From: Alphaproteobacteria bacterium
GTDB taxonomy: Bacteria > Pseudomonadota > Alphaproteobacteria > Micavibrionales > UBA2020
Assembly: GCA_016124645.1 (NCBI GenBank)
Contig: WGNE01000070.1
Location: forward strand, 1 to 38,603
Length of the DNA stretch: 38,603 nucleotides
Direction: 5' to 3'
Part shown: piece after piece, positions 15,105 to 22,702 of the stretch
How the letters are laid out: every line of letters starts with the position of its first letter
How positions within the stretch are numbered: the stretch's first letter is position 1
Position numbers and translations under genes: made by a program
Notes under the pieces: generated by a model
Database searches by the model: none
The model's input: the letters and a program-made list of their open reading frames with translations, nothing else
Told to the model about the DNA's origin: nothing

Positions 15105-15119
15105 TTAAGAAAGGGTTAA
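15105..15119 (-). promoter_or_regulatory. CtrA-type binding box TTAA-N7-TTAA
   Basis: TTAA (15105-15108), seven bases, TTAA (15116-15119): an exact match to the full CtrA recognition consensus known from Caulobacter and relatives. It lies 62-76 bases upstream of the receiver gene start and between that gene and the histidine kinase stop, in a locally AT-rich gap. Confidence 0.55.
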
Positions 15120-15159
15120 GCCCGAAAAGAAGTCCGGCGGGCCGCCCTGTCGGAAAGCA

Positions 15160-16716
15160 TCAGCCCCCGCTCCCCCGCGGCAGGCTGACGGTAATCACTG
15201 TACCAACGCCGACCTTGCTGCGCAAGCCGACCGTGCCGCCGTGCAGGTCCACGAACTGGCGCACGAGGCTGAGGCCGAGGCCGGACCCCGGAATGCCCGA
15301 GGAGGTGCTGGCGCGGTAATATCTTTCGAAAATATGCTCGAGGTCTTTTTCGGGGATGCCGACGCCGTTGTCCTTCACCTCGACCAGCACCCTGTCGCCC
15401 TCGCAAAAGCCGCGCACCTCCACCTTCCTGCCGCCGGGCGAATATTTCACGGCGTTGGACAAAAGGTTGGAGAGCATCTGGCGCATGATCTTGGCGTCCA
15501 GCATCATGCTTTCCGGCAGCCCGCGCAGCTCGGTCACGATCTCGTGCTCGGGCGAGATTTCCTGCATCTCGGCGCAGACCTCGCGGATGAGCGCGGCAAG
15601 GTCGCAGGGCTCGGGCGAAACGGAAAGCTTGCCGCTTTCCATCATATGGGCGGAAAGAATGGTCTCGATGAGCCGCACCAGCCGCTCGACGGCGGAACGG
15701 ATGACGCCCGCGCGTTTTTCAAGCGCCTCCTTGCCGATGGTGTCGCCGCGTTTCTGGATGATCTGCGCGTTGCCGTCGATGATGGTCAGCGGCGTGCGGA
15801 ACTCGTGCGAGACCATGGAGATGAAGGTCTTTTGCTGCTCCACCACGTCCTTTTCCTTGGCCAGCGACATGGCCAGCTTCGCCGACTGGTCGGCCAGCAG
15901 CGCCTGCTGTCGCTTGTAGTTGGTGATGTTGGTGGTGGAGATGACGGTATCGTTGGTTTCCGTCATGCGGCGCGGCTGCATGCGCAGCCAGACGCCGTTG
16001 TCCATCCTGAATTCCTTCGTGCCCTTGGGCCGCTGCCACCATTCCAGCATCTCGGCATGGCGCGGGTCGCTTTCGTCCATGCCCATCTCCTCCATCACCA
16101 GCCGGACGGCGTCGCGGATGTGCATGCCCCGCTCCAGTTTCGGCGCGCTTTTCGGGTAGGCGGTATAATAATGGCGGCTGAGGAAGGAGATGCACCCCTT
16201 CTCGTCGATGGCGATGAGCGCGTCGGGGCTGGCGGCCAGAACGGTATCGGCGCGCAGGTTGGCTTCCTCGGCCTCGCGCGTGCGCCGCGCCACCAGTTGC
16301 TCGAGGTGGCGGCGGTGCTCTTCCAGCTCCTTCTCCGCCTCCGCCAGATCCTTGAAGGCCAGCAGCTTGCCCAGCAGGTGGCGCGCGATGTTCGATTGCA
16401 GGTCGGAAAGGCTCATCACCTCGTCCGCCCCCGCCCCGATGAAGCGGTCGCGGGTTTTGTCCGGCGTATCGTCCAGCACCACATATGTCTTGTGCGGGAA
16501 AGCGGCCAGCACGGCGGCGATGTCGGATTCTCCCAGCCCGTCGCGGTTTTCGATGAAAATCAGGTCCGGCTCGCGATCGACGGCGGCAAGCTCGTCCACG
16601 TCATGGCCCGAAAAGCTGAGGATATGGCCCTCGATATTATTTGACATAATTTCTTCGAGGGTATGAAGCGTCTCCCGCCCCCTTGAAATCACCAGACTAT
16701 TTAAGACCTGCGACAT
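15160..16716 (-). CDS. Soluble PAS sensor histidine kinase with degenerate N-terminal receiver
   Basis: A 518-residue protein without transmembrane segments. Residues 1-115 have a receiver-like alternation of strands and helices (P-D-L-I-F-I-E-N near 50-57, Y-V-V-L-D-D near 78-83) but lack the expected phospho-Asp and Lys, so it looks like a pseudo-receiver. A coiled coil covers about 118-155, a PAS domain about 156-270. HisKA carries His304 in M-V-S-H-E-F-R-T-P-L. The ATPase domain has the N box around Asn421, G1 D-N-G-V-G-I-P (449-455) and G2 G-S-G-L-G-L-S (477-483). It is an intact kinase. The next gene downstream on this strand is the single-domain receiver, its likely partner. Confidence 0.9.
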   Translation of the reverse strand: MSQVLNSLVISRGRETLHTLEEIMSNNIEGHILSFSGHDVDELAAVDREPDLIFIENRDGLGESDIAAVLAAFPHKTYVVLDDTPDKTRDRFIGAGADEVMSLSDLQSNIARHLLGKLLAFKDLAEAEKELEEHRRHLEQLVARRTREAEEANLRADTVLAASPDALIAIDEKGCISFLSRHYYTAYPKSAPKLERGMHIRDAVRLVMEEMGMDESDPRHAEMLEWWQRPKGTKEFRMDNGVWLRMQPRRMTETNDTVISTTNITNYKRQQALLADQSAKLAMSLAKEKDVVEQQKTFISMVSHEFRTPLTIIDGNAQIIQKRGDTIGKEALEKRAGVIRSAVERLVRLIETILSAHMMESGKLSVSPEPCDLAALIREVCAEMQEISPEHEIVTELRGLPESMMLDAKIMRQMLSNLLSNAVKYSPGGRKVEVRGFCEGDRVLVEVKDNGVGIPEKDLEHIFERYYRASTSSGIPGSGLGLSLVRQFVDLHGGTVGLRSKVGVGTVITVSLPRGSGG

Positions 16717-16793
16717 AGACGCCCCTGTTGCCCGGCACCTACTATATCCTTATTATATGGTCGGTGAAAAACTGAAAAATGTCTTGAAATTTC

Positions 16794-16821
16794 TTGACAT
16801 AGTGAGTTTTACGGGTATATT
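16794..16821 (+). promoter_or_regulatory. Promoter of rplU-rpmA
   Basis: TTGACA (16794-16799), 16-base spacer, TATATT (16816-16821), a near-consensus sigma-70 promoter. It leaves a leader of roughly 88 bases before rplU. On the opposite strand TATAAT (16757-16752) could serve the histidine kinase, with no clear -35. Confidence 0.75.
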
Positions 16822-16915
16822 TCGTCATCTCGGGCGACCCGCGGGCCATTGCGCCTGCCCCGTCGCATGCCGCGAATATTAAAGACAAACACTTGAAATG
16901 AAACGGTCATAAGCT

Positions 16916-17227
16916 ATGTACGCAGTCATCAAAACCGGTGGTAAACAATACCGCGTCCAGAAGGACGATATTCTGGAAGTCGAGCTTCTCGATGCCAAAG
17001 AAGGCGATACCGTCACCCTCGACGAAGTTCTTCTGGTCGGCACCGACGGCAACGCCAAGATCGGCACCCCCACGGTTTCGGGCGCCAGCGTGAAGGCGAC
17101 CGTTCTGGACCAGAAAAAAGGCGACAAGATCATCGTCTTCAAAAAGAAACGCCGTCAGAACTATCGCCGCAAAAACGGCCATCGCCAGCGTCTGACCGTT
17201 TTGAAGATCACGGACATCAAAGGTTAA
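16916..17227 (+). CDS. rplU: 50S ribosomal protein L21
   Basis: A 103-residue protein, the standard bacterial length. The opening [13 protein letters not shown] and the basic [17 protein letters not shown] segment are diagnostic of L21, which binds 23S rRNA domain in the large subunit. It is the first gene of the conserved rplU-rpmA-obgE cluster and has its own strong promoter and an untranslated leader. The ribosome-binding site is weak, as is common for this gene. Confidence 0.97.
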   Translation: MYAVIKTGGKQYRVQKDDILEVELLDAKEGDTVTLDEVLLVGTDGNAKIGTPTVSGASVKATVLDQKKGDKIIVFKKKRRQNYRRKNGHRQRLTVLKITDIKG

Positions 17228-17256
17228 GACTTCCAAGTATCAGGAGTAATTAAGTC

Positions 17257-17526
17257 ATGGCACATAAAAAAGCCGGTGGTAGTTCCAGAAACGGTCGCGA
17301 TTCAGCGGCGCAGCGACTTGGCGTGAAGAAATACGGCGGCGAGCAGATCCTCGCCGGCGGCATCATCGTCCGTCAGCGCGGCACCGAATTCCACCCGGGC
17401 AAATTCGTCGGCGTCGGTAAGGACCACACCCTCTTCGCCAAGCGCGACGGCGTTGTGAAGTTCCACAGCGGCCTGAAGAACCGCCGCTACGTTTCCATCA
17501 TTCCGGCGGCGGACGCTGCGGAATAA
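17257..17526 (+). CDS. rpmA: 50S ribosomal protein L27
   Basis: An 89-residue protein. The N-terminus [16 protein letters not shown] is the invariant L27 tail that reaches the peptidyl-transferase centre, with no N-terminal cleavage extension of the Firmicutes type. CAGGAG lies about 12 bases before the ATG. It is 29 bases after rplU and followed by a terminator-like hairpin before obgE. Confidence 0.97.
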   Translation: MAHKKAGGSSRNGRDSAAQRLGVKKYGGEQILAGGIIVRQRGTEFHPGKFVGVGKDHTLFAKRDGVVKFHSGLKNRRYVSIIPAADAAE

Positions 17527-17549
17527 GGACACGGCGATAAAGAATTGCA

Positions 17550-17582
17550 AAGCCGGGGGACGCCGTTCCCCGGCTTTTGTTT
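17550..17582 (+). terminator. Intrinsic terminator/attenuator between rpmA and obgE
   Basis: AAGCCGGGG (17550-17558), 9-base loop, CCCCGGCTT (17568-17576), then TTGTTT. It probably ends or attenuates the ribosomal-protein transcript and lowers read-through into obgE. Confidence 0.75.
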
Positions 17583-17596
17583 AGGCAGATTATCAA

Positions 17597-18649
17597 ATGA
17601 AGTTCCTCGACGAAGCGAAAATATACCTCGAAAGCGGAAAGGGCGGCGCGGGCTGCGTCGCCTTCCGGCGCGAGAAGTTCATCGAGATGGGCGGCCCCGA
17701 CGGCGGCAACGGCGGGCGCGGCGGCCATATCATTTTCGAATGCGTGCAGAACCTCAACACCCTCATCGACTTCCGCTACACCCAGCACTTCCGCGCCGGC
17801 ACCGGCCACCACGGGCGCGGCAGCAACTGCACCGGCAAGGACGGACGGGACATGATCATCAAGGTGCCGATCGGCACCGTCATCCTCGACGAGGACAAGG
17901 AAACCGTGCTGCTGGACATGATGACGCCCGGCCAGCGCGTGCTGTTCCTGAAGGGCGGCGACGGCGGATTCGGCAACGCCTATTACAAGTCATCCACCAA
18001 CCGCGCGCCGCGCAAGGCGCTGCCCGGCTGGCCGGGGGAAGAGCGCGCGGTCTGGCTGCGCCTCAAGCTCATCGCCGACGCGGGGCTGGTCGGGATGCCC
18101 AATGCGGGCAAATCGACCTTCCTTTCCGTCGTTTCCCGCGCGCGGCCGAAAATCGCGGATTACCCCTTCACCACCCTCGCCCCCAACCTCGGCGTCGTGA
18201 ACAGCCACGGGCATGAATTCGTCATCGCCGATATTCCGGGCCTCATCGAGGGCGCGCACGAGGGCCACGGGCTCGGCACCCGCTTCCTCGGCCACGTCGA
18301 GCGCACGCGCGTGCTGCTGCATATCATCGACGGCACGGAAGACGACGTCGTCGCCACCTACAAGACCATCCGCGCCGAGCTGAAGGCCTATGGACAAGGG
18401 CTCGCGAAAAAGCCCGAGGTCATCGTGCTCAACAAGGCCGACGCGCTGGGGCCGGAGCTGGCCGAAGACCAGCAGAAGACGCTTTCCAAGGCCATCCGCA
18501 AGAAAGTCCACCTCATGTCCGCCGTCAGCCACGAAGGCGTGGACAACGTGCTGGCCGAGCTGTGGAAACAAATCGAAAAAGGCCGCGAGAAGGAACTGGA
18601 AGCGGCAAGAGGCGTCGTCGGCTATGACAGCCTCGTCTTCGACGAATAA
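17597..18649 (+). CDS. obgE: GTPase Obg (CgtA)
   Basis: A 350-residue protein. The N-terminal Obg domain (1-158) is Gly-rich, with [14 protein letters not shown] and [12 protein letters not shown]. The G domain has G1 G-M-P-N-A-G-K-S-T (166-174), G3 D-I-P-G (212-215) and G4 N-K-A-D (279-282). The C-terminal domain is short or absent compared with longer homologues, as in many alphaproteobacteria. Obg binds the 50S subunit and is essential for ribosome maturation; in Caulobacter CgtA also influences growth and replication control. Location after rpmA is the conserved order. Confidence 0.97.
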   Translation: MKFLDEAKIYLESGKGGAGCVAFRREKFIEMGGPDGGNGGRGGHIIFECVQNLNTLIDFRYTQHFRAGTGHHGRGSNCTGKDGRDMIIKVPIGTVILDEDKETVLLDMMTPGQRVLFLKGGDGGFGNAYYKSSTNRAPRKALPGWPGEERAVWLRLKLIADAGLVGMPNAGKSTFLSVVSRARPKIADYPFTTLAPNLGVVNSHGHEFVIADIPGLIEGAHEGHGLGTRFLGHVERTRVLLHIIDGTEDDVVATYKTIRAELKAYGQGLAKKPEVIVLNKADALGPELAEDQQKTLSKAIRKKVHLMSAVSHEGVDNVLAELWKQIEKGREKELEAARGVVGYDSLVFDE

Positions 18650-18676
18650 ACCTTTTCAATATCAGGGGAGAATGAA

Positions 18677-19156
18677 ATGTCCGACAGCAACGCCCTGCCG
18701 CCGTGGGAAGACCTCATCGCCGGAAAGGGCTGCCCTTTCTGCCCGCCCCGGCCGGACGACAATGAATTCTGGCTGAAGGTCGCCTCGCTTTCCGCCGCCA
18801 CGCTCTACATCGACCGCAATCAGGCCTACCGCGGCTATTGCCTTCTGGTCTTCGACAAGCGGCACGTCACCGGGCTGGAACAGCTGGACGAAGACGAACA
18901 CCGCGCCCTCACCACCGACCTGCGCCGCGCCGCGCTGGCGATCTCAAAGGCCGTCTCGCCGGACATGATGAACTACGCCTCGCTCGGCAACGTCATTCCG
19001 CACCTGCATTTCCACCTCATCCCCCGCTACGAGAACGACCCGCGCTGGGGCGGGCCAATATGGACGACGAAGCTGGAGGACATGCAGTGCGTGACGCCGG
19101 AGGAATCCGACCTCCGCGCCCTCGCGCAGGAAATCGCGGGCAATCTTCAGGAATAA
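18677..19156 (+). CDS. HIT family protein
   Basis: A 159-residue protein with the histidine triad H-L-H-F-H-L-I (His109, 111, 113) that defines the HIT nucleotide-hydrolase superfamily. C-P-F-C at 19-22 resembles the zinc-binding pair of FHIT/HINT-like bacterial members. The extension D-P-R-W-G-G-P-I-W after the triad is typical of the subgroup. The ATG at 18677 follows GGGGAG; another ATG at 18672 is out of frame. HIT proteins hydrolyse dinucleoside polyphosphates or nucleoside phosphoramidates; the specific substrate is unknown. The gene begins 27 bases after obgE, likely on the same transcript. Confidence 0.9.
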   Translation: MSDSNALPPWEDLIAGKGCPFCPPRPDDNEFWLKVASLSAATLYIDRNQAYRGYCLLVFDKRHVTGLEQLDEDEHRALTTDLRRAALAISKAVSPDMMNYASLGNVIPHLHFHLIPRYENDPRWGGPIWTTKLEDMQCVTPEESDLRALAQEIAGNLQE

Positions 19157-19163
19157 ATGATTA

Positions 19164-19580
19164 TTATTGCGGACCGGCGGGAATCTGCTGGTCGTCGTCC
19201 CCGCCCGGCAGGAAGGCCGGCGGCATCCCATCGCCCGAAGACGGCGGCGCCATGCCCTTGGGAATTTCCACCTTGGTCGCTTTCGGCTGTTGCTTCGCCG
19301 GCGCTTCCGTCGCCGTTTGCGCCTTTTGTGGCTTGGGGTGCGGGCGCAGGTGGCTGAAGATCATCACCGCGAGCAAAAGAATGCCCATGACCGCCACCAG
19401 AATCAGCTGCGCCTTCGAGCCATAGTCATGCTTGCGCGGCGGCGGCGGCAATTTGCCGTCCTTGTCGCGCAGCCGGTCTTCGGAAAGCTTGGGCCGTTCG
19501 TAAGTCTTCTTCGGCGCGGGCTTCGCGGCCTGCTCCGTCTGCGGCGTTTTTTCCGGCGATGTCTTGTCGTCTTCTTCCAT
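19164..19580 (-). CDS. Hypothetical single-pass membrane protein
   Basis: A 138-residue protein with no family I recognise. Residues 1-55 are charged and Pro/Lys-rich, 57-76 form one transmembrane helix (A-Q-L-I-L-V-A-V-M-G-I-L-L-L-A-V-M-I-F), and the rest is Pro/Ala/Gln-rich and probably disordered. Positive charges before the helix favour a cytoplasmic N-terminus and periplasmic tail. It is convergent with the HIT gene, whose stop is 7 bases away. The overall plan recalls TonB-like or scaffold linkers, but no functional motif supports that. Confidence 0.6.
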   Translation of the reverse strand: MEEDDKTSPEKTPQTEQAAKPAPKKTYERPKLSEDRLRDKDGKLPPPPRKHDYGSKAQLILVAVMGILLLAVMIFSHLRPHPKPQKAQTATEAPAKQQPKATKVEIPKGMAPPSSGDGMPPAFLPGGDDDQQIPAGPQ

Positions 19581-19676
19581 ACGAAAAAAATAACAGAGCT
19601 CCGCAGGAACGTGAAGAAAATTTAAATAATTTTCATATCCCTCGCACCGCCGCCCTTACCGGCACGCCCATGCCAA

Positions 19677-19705
19677 TTGTCTTGCCCGGCCCGGTTTGAT
19701 AGATT
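19677..19705 (+). promoter_or_regulatory. Promoter of the ACP-FkbH-MBOAT locus
   Basis: TTGTCT (19677-19682), 17-base spacer, TAGATT (19700-19705). Transcription near 19712 would give a ~33-base leader before the carrier-protein start and excludes an in-frame TTG at 19715 as a practical start. Confidence 0.55.
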
Positions 19706-19744
19706 CACAAGATATTGAATTTCAAAGCCGAATATGAGGGTAAG

Positions 19745-19978
19745 ATGAGTGATGCGCTGATTGACCTGTTCGCCGAAGTCCTGCAGGTGGACGCCGCCGA
19801 GCTGAGCGACGACACCTCGCCCGACAACCTGCGGCAATGGGACAGCCTGGCCGCCATGCACCTCGTCGCCGCCATCGAGGAAAAATTCTCGACCCGCCTT
19901 TCCACCAAGGAAATCATGAAAATGTCCACCATCGGCCTTGCGCGCGAGACGCTGAAAGGAAAAGACATCGACGTCTGA
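19745..19978 (+). CDS. Acyl carrier protein (DltC-position carrier)
   Basis: A 77-residue four-helix carrier. The phosphopantetheine site is Ser34 in R-Q-W-D-S-L-A-A-M-H; the W-D-S-L form is common in specialised carriers paired with FkbH enzymes and in DltC, and differs from fatty-acid AcpP (G-A-D-S-L-D). The ATG at 19745 follows GAGGG; this start begins directly with the first helix. Its stop overlaps the next start by one base (TGATG). In this locus it should carry the acyl unit loaded by the FkbH-like enzyme and hand it to the membrane acyltransferase (inference). Confidence 0.9.
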   Translation: MSDALIDLFAEVLQVDAAELSDDTSPDNLRQWDSLAAMHLVAAIEEKFSTRLSTKEIMKMSTIGLARETLKGKDIDV

Positions 19979-21753
19979 TGACAGCGATTGACCCGAAAAC
20001 CCGCTGGCGGCAGCATCTTGCCGGAACCAAGAACGAGAGCGGAAACGTCCTGCGCGTCGCTATCGGCGGCAGCGTCACGGCGGAACCGCTGGAACCCTAC
20101 CTCGGCGCGCATCTGCTGGACAAGGGATTTTCGCCCGTCGTCACCATCGCCCCCTTCGGGCAGGTGCACCGGCTGTGCCTCGACCATGAAAGCGTGCTGG
20201 AAGGCGAAAAGCCCGACGCCATCGCCGTCATCTGGCGGCTGGAAGACCTGTTCCCCGCCGCGCTGGCGAAAACGCTGGACGATCCGGCCGCGCTGCAAGA
20301 GCTTATGCAGGGCGTGCAGACGCTGGCAGACGCGGTGGCGCACCTGCGCAAAAGCTTTGCCGGCACCATCGTCGTTTCCGTGCCGCCCTACCCCGCCATG
20401 CCGGGCTTCGAAGTGCAGGAGCTGACCCAGTACGGCGCGGGCATGGCCGCCCATGCCGCCGCCTGCGCCCTGTGGGAGGGCGAGATGCGCAAGCTGGAAC
20501 ACGTGCGCCTGCTCGACCTTCACGGCCTCATGCTTCACCGCGGCGCGGCGCAGGCGCAGGACGCGCGCAAATGGTATCTCTACCGCCAACCCTATGCCGA
20601 GGTTTTCTGGCAGGACATCGGCCGCCAGCTGGGCCGCATCATCGCCGCCGAAAAGACAAGCGCGAAGAAATGCGTGGTGCTGGACCTCGACAACACCCTG
20701 TGGGGCGGCATCATCGGCGAGGACGGGCTGGAGGGCATCCAGCTGGGACAGGATTTCCCCGGCAGCGCCTTCCGCGACTTCCAGAAATACCTGCTGCACC
20801 TGAAAAGCAAGGGCGTTCTGCTGGCCGTGGCCAGCAAGAACAACCCCGAGGACGCCTATGAAGTCTTCGACAAACACGACGCGATGATCCTGACCAAGCG
20901 CGACATATCGGTCTTCGAGATCCACTGGGAATCGAAGGTCGAAAGCCTCAGGCGCATCGCGGCGCATATCAACATCGGGCTTGACGCGCTGGTCTTCGTC
21001 GATGACAACCCCAAGGAAATCGGCGAGGTGCGCGAGCGCCTGCCGGACGTGACCTGCCTCATGGTGCCGGAGGAACTGGCCGAGCTGCCCGGGCTGCTCG
21101 CCGCGACCGACTTTTTCGACATTCCCGTCGTGACCGAGGAGGACCGCCAGCGCACGGAGATGATCGCCGCCGAAACCGCCCGCAAGCAGGTGCAGGGCGA
21201 CGTGCTGAGCGAGGAGGACTTCCGCAAGGCGCTGGAGCTGAAGATCGACGTCTTCCGCGCGCAGCGCCAGCACCTCGCCCGCATCACCCAGCTCATCAAC
21301 AAAAGCAACCAGTTCAACCTGACCACCCGCCGCCGCACGCTGGCGGAGGTGGAGGCGCTGTGCGGCAACGACAACGCGCTGGTGCTGGGCATGGACATCC
21401 GCGACAAATACGGCGATTACGGGCTGGTCGGCGTCTGCATCGTGCAGAAGGACGGCGGCGCCTGCGACATCGACACGCTGCTGATGAGCTGCCGCGTGCT
21501 GGGCCGCGGGGCGGAGGAAACCTTCATCGCCCAGATCGCCGCCGCCGCCCGGCAGATGGGGGCCGAAACCCTGCGCGGCAAATACATCCCCACGCCCAAG
21601 AACGCGATGGTGAAAGACCTCTACGCCCGTTTCGGCTTCACCCATGACGCGGCGGGGGATACATGGACCATCCGCGCCGAGGACGTGCAGCCGCCGCCCG
21701 CGCATATCGCTGCATCCCTCGCACTAGATGACAACGCCAACCGGAAGGGCTAA
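19978..21753 (+). CDS. FkbH-like HAD-IIIC acyl-ACP-forming enzyme
   Basis: A 591-residue protein starting at the ATG at 19978, which overlaps the carrier stop. The N-terminal ~220 residues match the FkbH N-terminal type (I-G-G-S-V-T-A-E-P-L-E-P-Y-L near 29-42). The HAD domain follows: L-D-L-D-N-T-L-W-G-G (Asp236, Asp238), A-S-K-N-N (285-289) and F-V-D-D-N-P (340-345). The C-terminal part is GNAT-like with S-C-R-V-L-G-R-G-A-E-E. Characterised FkbH proteins take 1,3-bisphosphoglycerate, remove phosphate and form glyceroyl-S-ACP. Thus it sits in the place of DltA as the charging enzyme. No dehydrogenases of the methoxymalonyl-ACP pathway are present, so the product may stay at the glycerate level; that is inference. 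Confidence 0.88.
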   Translation: MTAIDPKTRWRQHLAGTKNESGNVLRVAIGGSVTAEPLEPYLGAHLLDKGFSPVVTIAPFGQVHRLCLDHESVLEGEKPDAIAVIWRLEDLFPAALAKTLDDPAALQELMQGVQTLADAVAHLRKSFAGTIVVSVPPYPAMPGFEVQELTQYGAGMAAHAAACALWEGEMRKLEHVRLLDLHGLMLHRGAAQAQDARKWYLYRQPYAEVFWQDIGRQLGRIIAAEKTSAKKCVVLDLDNTLWGGIIGEDGLEGIQLGQDFPGSAFRDFQKYLLHLKSKGVLLAVASKNNPEDAYEVFDKHDAMILTKRDISVFEIHWESKVESLRRIAAHINIGLDALVFVDDNPKEIGEVRERLPDVTCLMVPEELAELPGLLAATDFFDIPVVTEEDRQRTEMIAAETARKQVQGDVLSEEDFRKALELKIDVFRAQRQHLARITQLINKSNQFNLTTRRRTLAEVEALCGNDNALVLGMDIRDKYGDYGLVGVCIVQKDGGACDIDTLLMSCRVLGRGAEETFIAQIAAAARQMGAETLRGKYIPTPKNAMVKDLYARFGFTHDAAGDTWTIRAEDVQPPPAHIAASLALDDNANRKG

Positions 21754-21757
21754 AGCA

Positions 21758-22669
21758 ATGAATATGCCGTCCAATGTGCAAAAGCTGATCGACAAGGTGC
21801 TGGAGGAAAACCCCATGCACCGCCGCATCCTCACTGCCGCCCTCGAAAAGCTGACAACGGAGGAATTCAGGCTGCTCGACTCCTATCTCTCTTTCTGGCT
21901 CGAGAAAGGTCTCACCGTCGATTACCTGGCCGAAGCGTACAACACCCATACCGTCTCGACGGTGCGCGAGCAGTCCTATTTTCAAAAACATGGGAAATAC
22001 CGTTATTCCAGCTTCGCCGAAGTTGCGGACGAAGTCTATTTCAACAACGAGTTCATGTCCCTGTATATGTACGGGCTGGCCATCGCCACGTTCTTCTGGG
22101 CGAACCACATTGAAATGCTGCGCTTCTTTCGCGAGACGATACCGCGCGACCGCAAAGGCTCTTATCTTGAGATCGGCCCCGGGCACGGCTATTACATCGC
22201 GGCCGCCATGAACGACTGCGCCTTCGACAGTTATCTCGGTATCGACATCAGCGAGACCAGCATCGAACAGACGCGCCAGCTCGTCGAGCATTACCGCAAG
22301 GGCCGGCCTAGCGTGGCATTTTCATTGCAGCAAATGGACTTTCTTGAAACGCCCCTGAACGACAAAAGATTCGATGCCGTCTTCATGGGCGAGGTTCTGG
22401 AGCATGTCGAGCAGCCTGGTCTGTTCATGCGTGAAATTCGCCGCGTAGCGAAAGACGACGCATATATCCACGTTTCCACCTGCATCAACGCGGCCGTCAT
22501 CGACCACATATACCTGTTCAACGACACGAAGGAAATCGAAAACCTGTTTGACGACTGCGGCCTGAAAATTAAGCGCGAACTCATTTTACCCTACGCAGGA
22601 ATGACGATTGAAGAGACGATGGAAAAGCGCCTGCCCGTCAGCGTATCCTATGTGCTGGAGAAGAACTGA
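21758..22669 (+). CDS. SAM-dependent methyltransferase in acylation locus
   Basis: A 303-residue class I methyltransferase. Motif I is Y-L-E-I-G-P-G-H-G-Y-Y (136-146), the acidic motif II is L-G-I-D-I-S, and V-F-M-G-E-V-L-E-H-V-E is the Methyltransf_11/23-type post-II segment. The first ~130 residues form a helical N-terminal domain with several aromatic residues (S-L-Y-M-Y-G-L-A). I prefer the ATG at 21758, 4 bases after the FkbH stop, over one at 21728 inside it. Base composition is a little less GC-rich than its neighbours. In FkbH pathways an O-methyltransferase (FkbG) often methylates the glycerate-derived unit; a similar role, or polymer methylation, is possible here. Confidence 0.8.
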   Translation: MNMPSNVQKLIDKVLEENPMHRRILTAALEKLTTEEFRLLDSYLSFWLEKGLTVDYLAEAYNTHTVSTVREQSYFQKHGKYRYSSFAEVADEVYFNNEFMSLYMYGLAIATFFWANHIEMLRFFRETIPRDRKGSYLEIGPGHGYYIAAAMNDCAFDSYLGIDISETSIEQTRQLVEHYRKGRPSVAFSLQQMDFLETPLNDKRFDAVFMGEVLEHVEQPGLFMREIRRVAKDDAYIHVSTCINAAVIDHIYLFNDTKEIENLFDDCGLKIKRELILPYAGMTIEETMEKRLPVSVSYVLEKN

Positions 22670-22702
22670 TCATGACGGGGCAACAAGCATGACAGGCCGC
22701 GC

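Noticed and set aside
19705..21705. A 666-codon open frame on the minus strand opposite the FkbH-like gene
   Set aside because: The same codon-bias shadow effect; the plus strand has ACP and HAD motifs.
22672..22692. Tiny frame M-T-G-Q-Q-A before the MBOAT gene, similar to the M-T-G-Q-Q start of the protein at 27987
   Set aside because: Only five shared residues and a stop at once; chance or a weak leader peptide cannot be separated.
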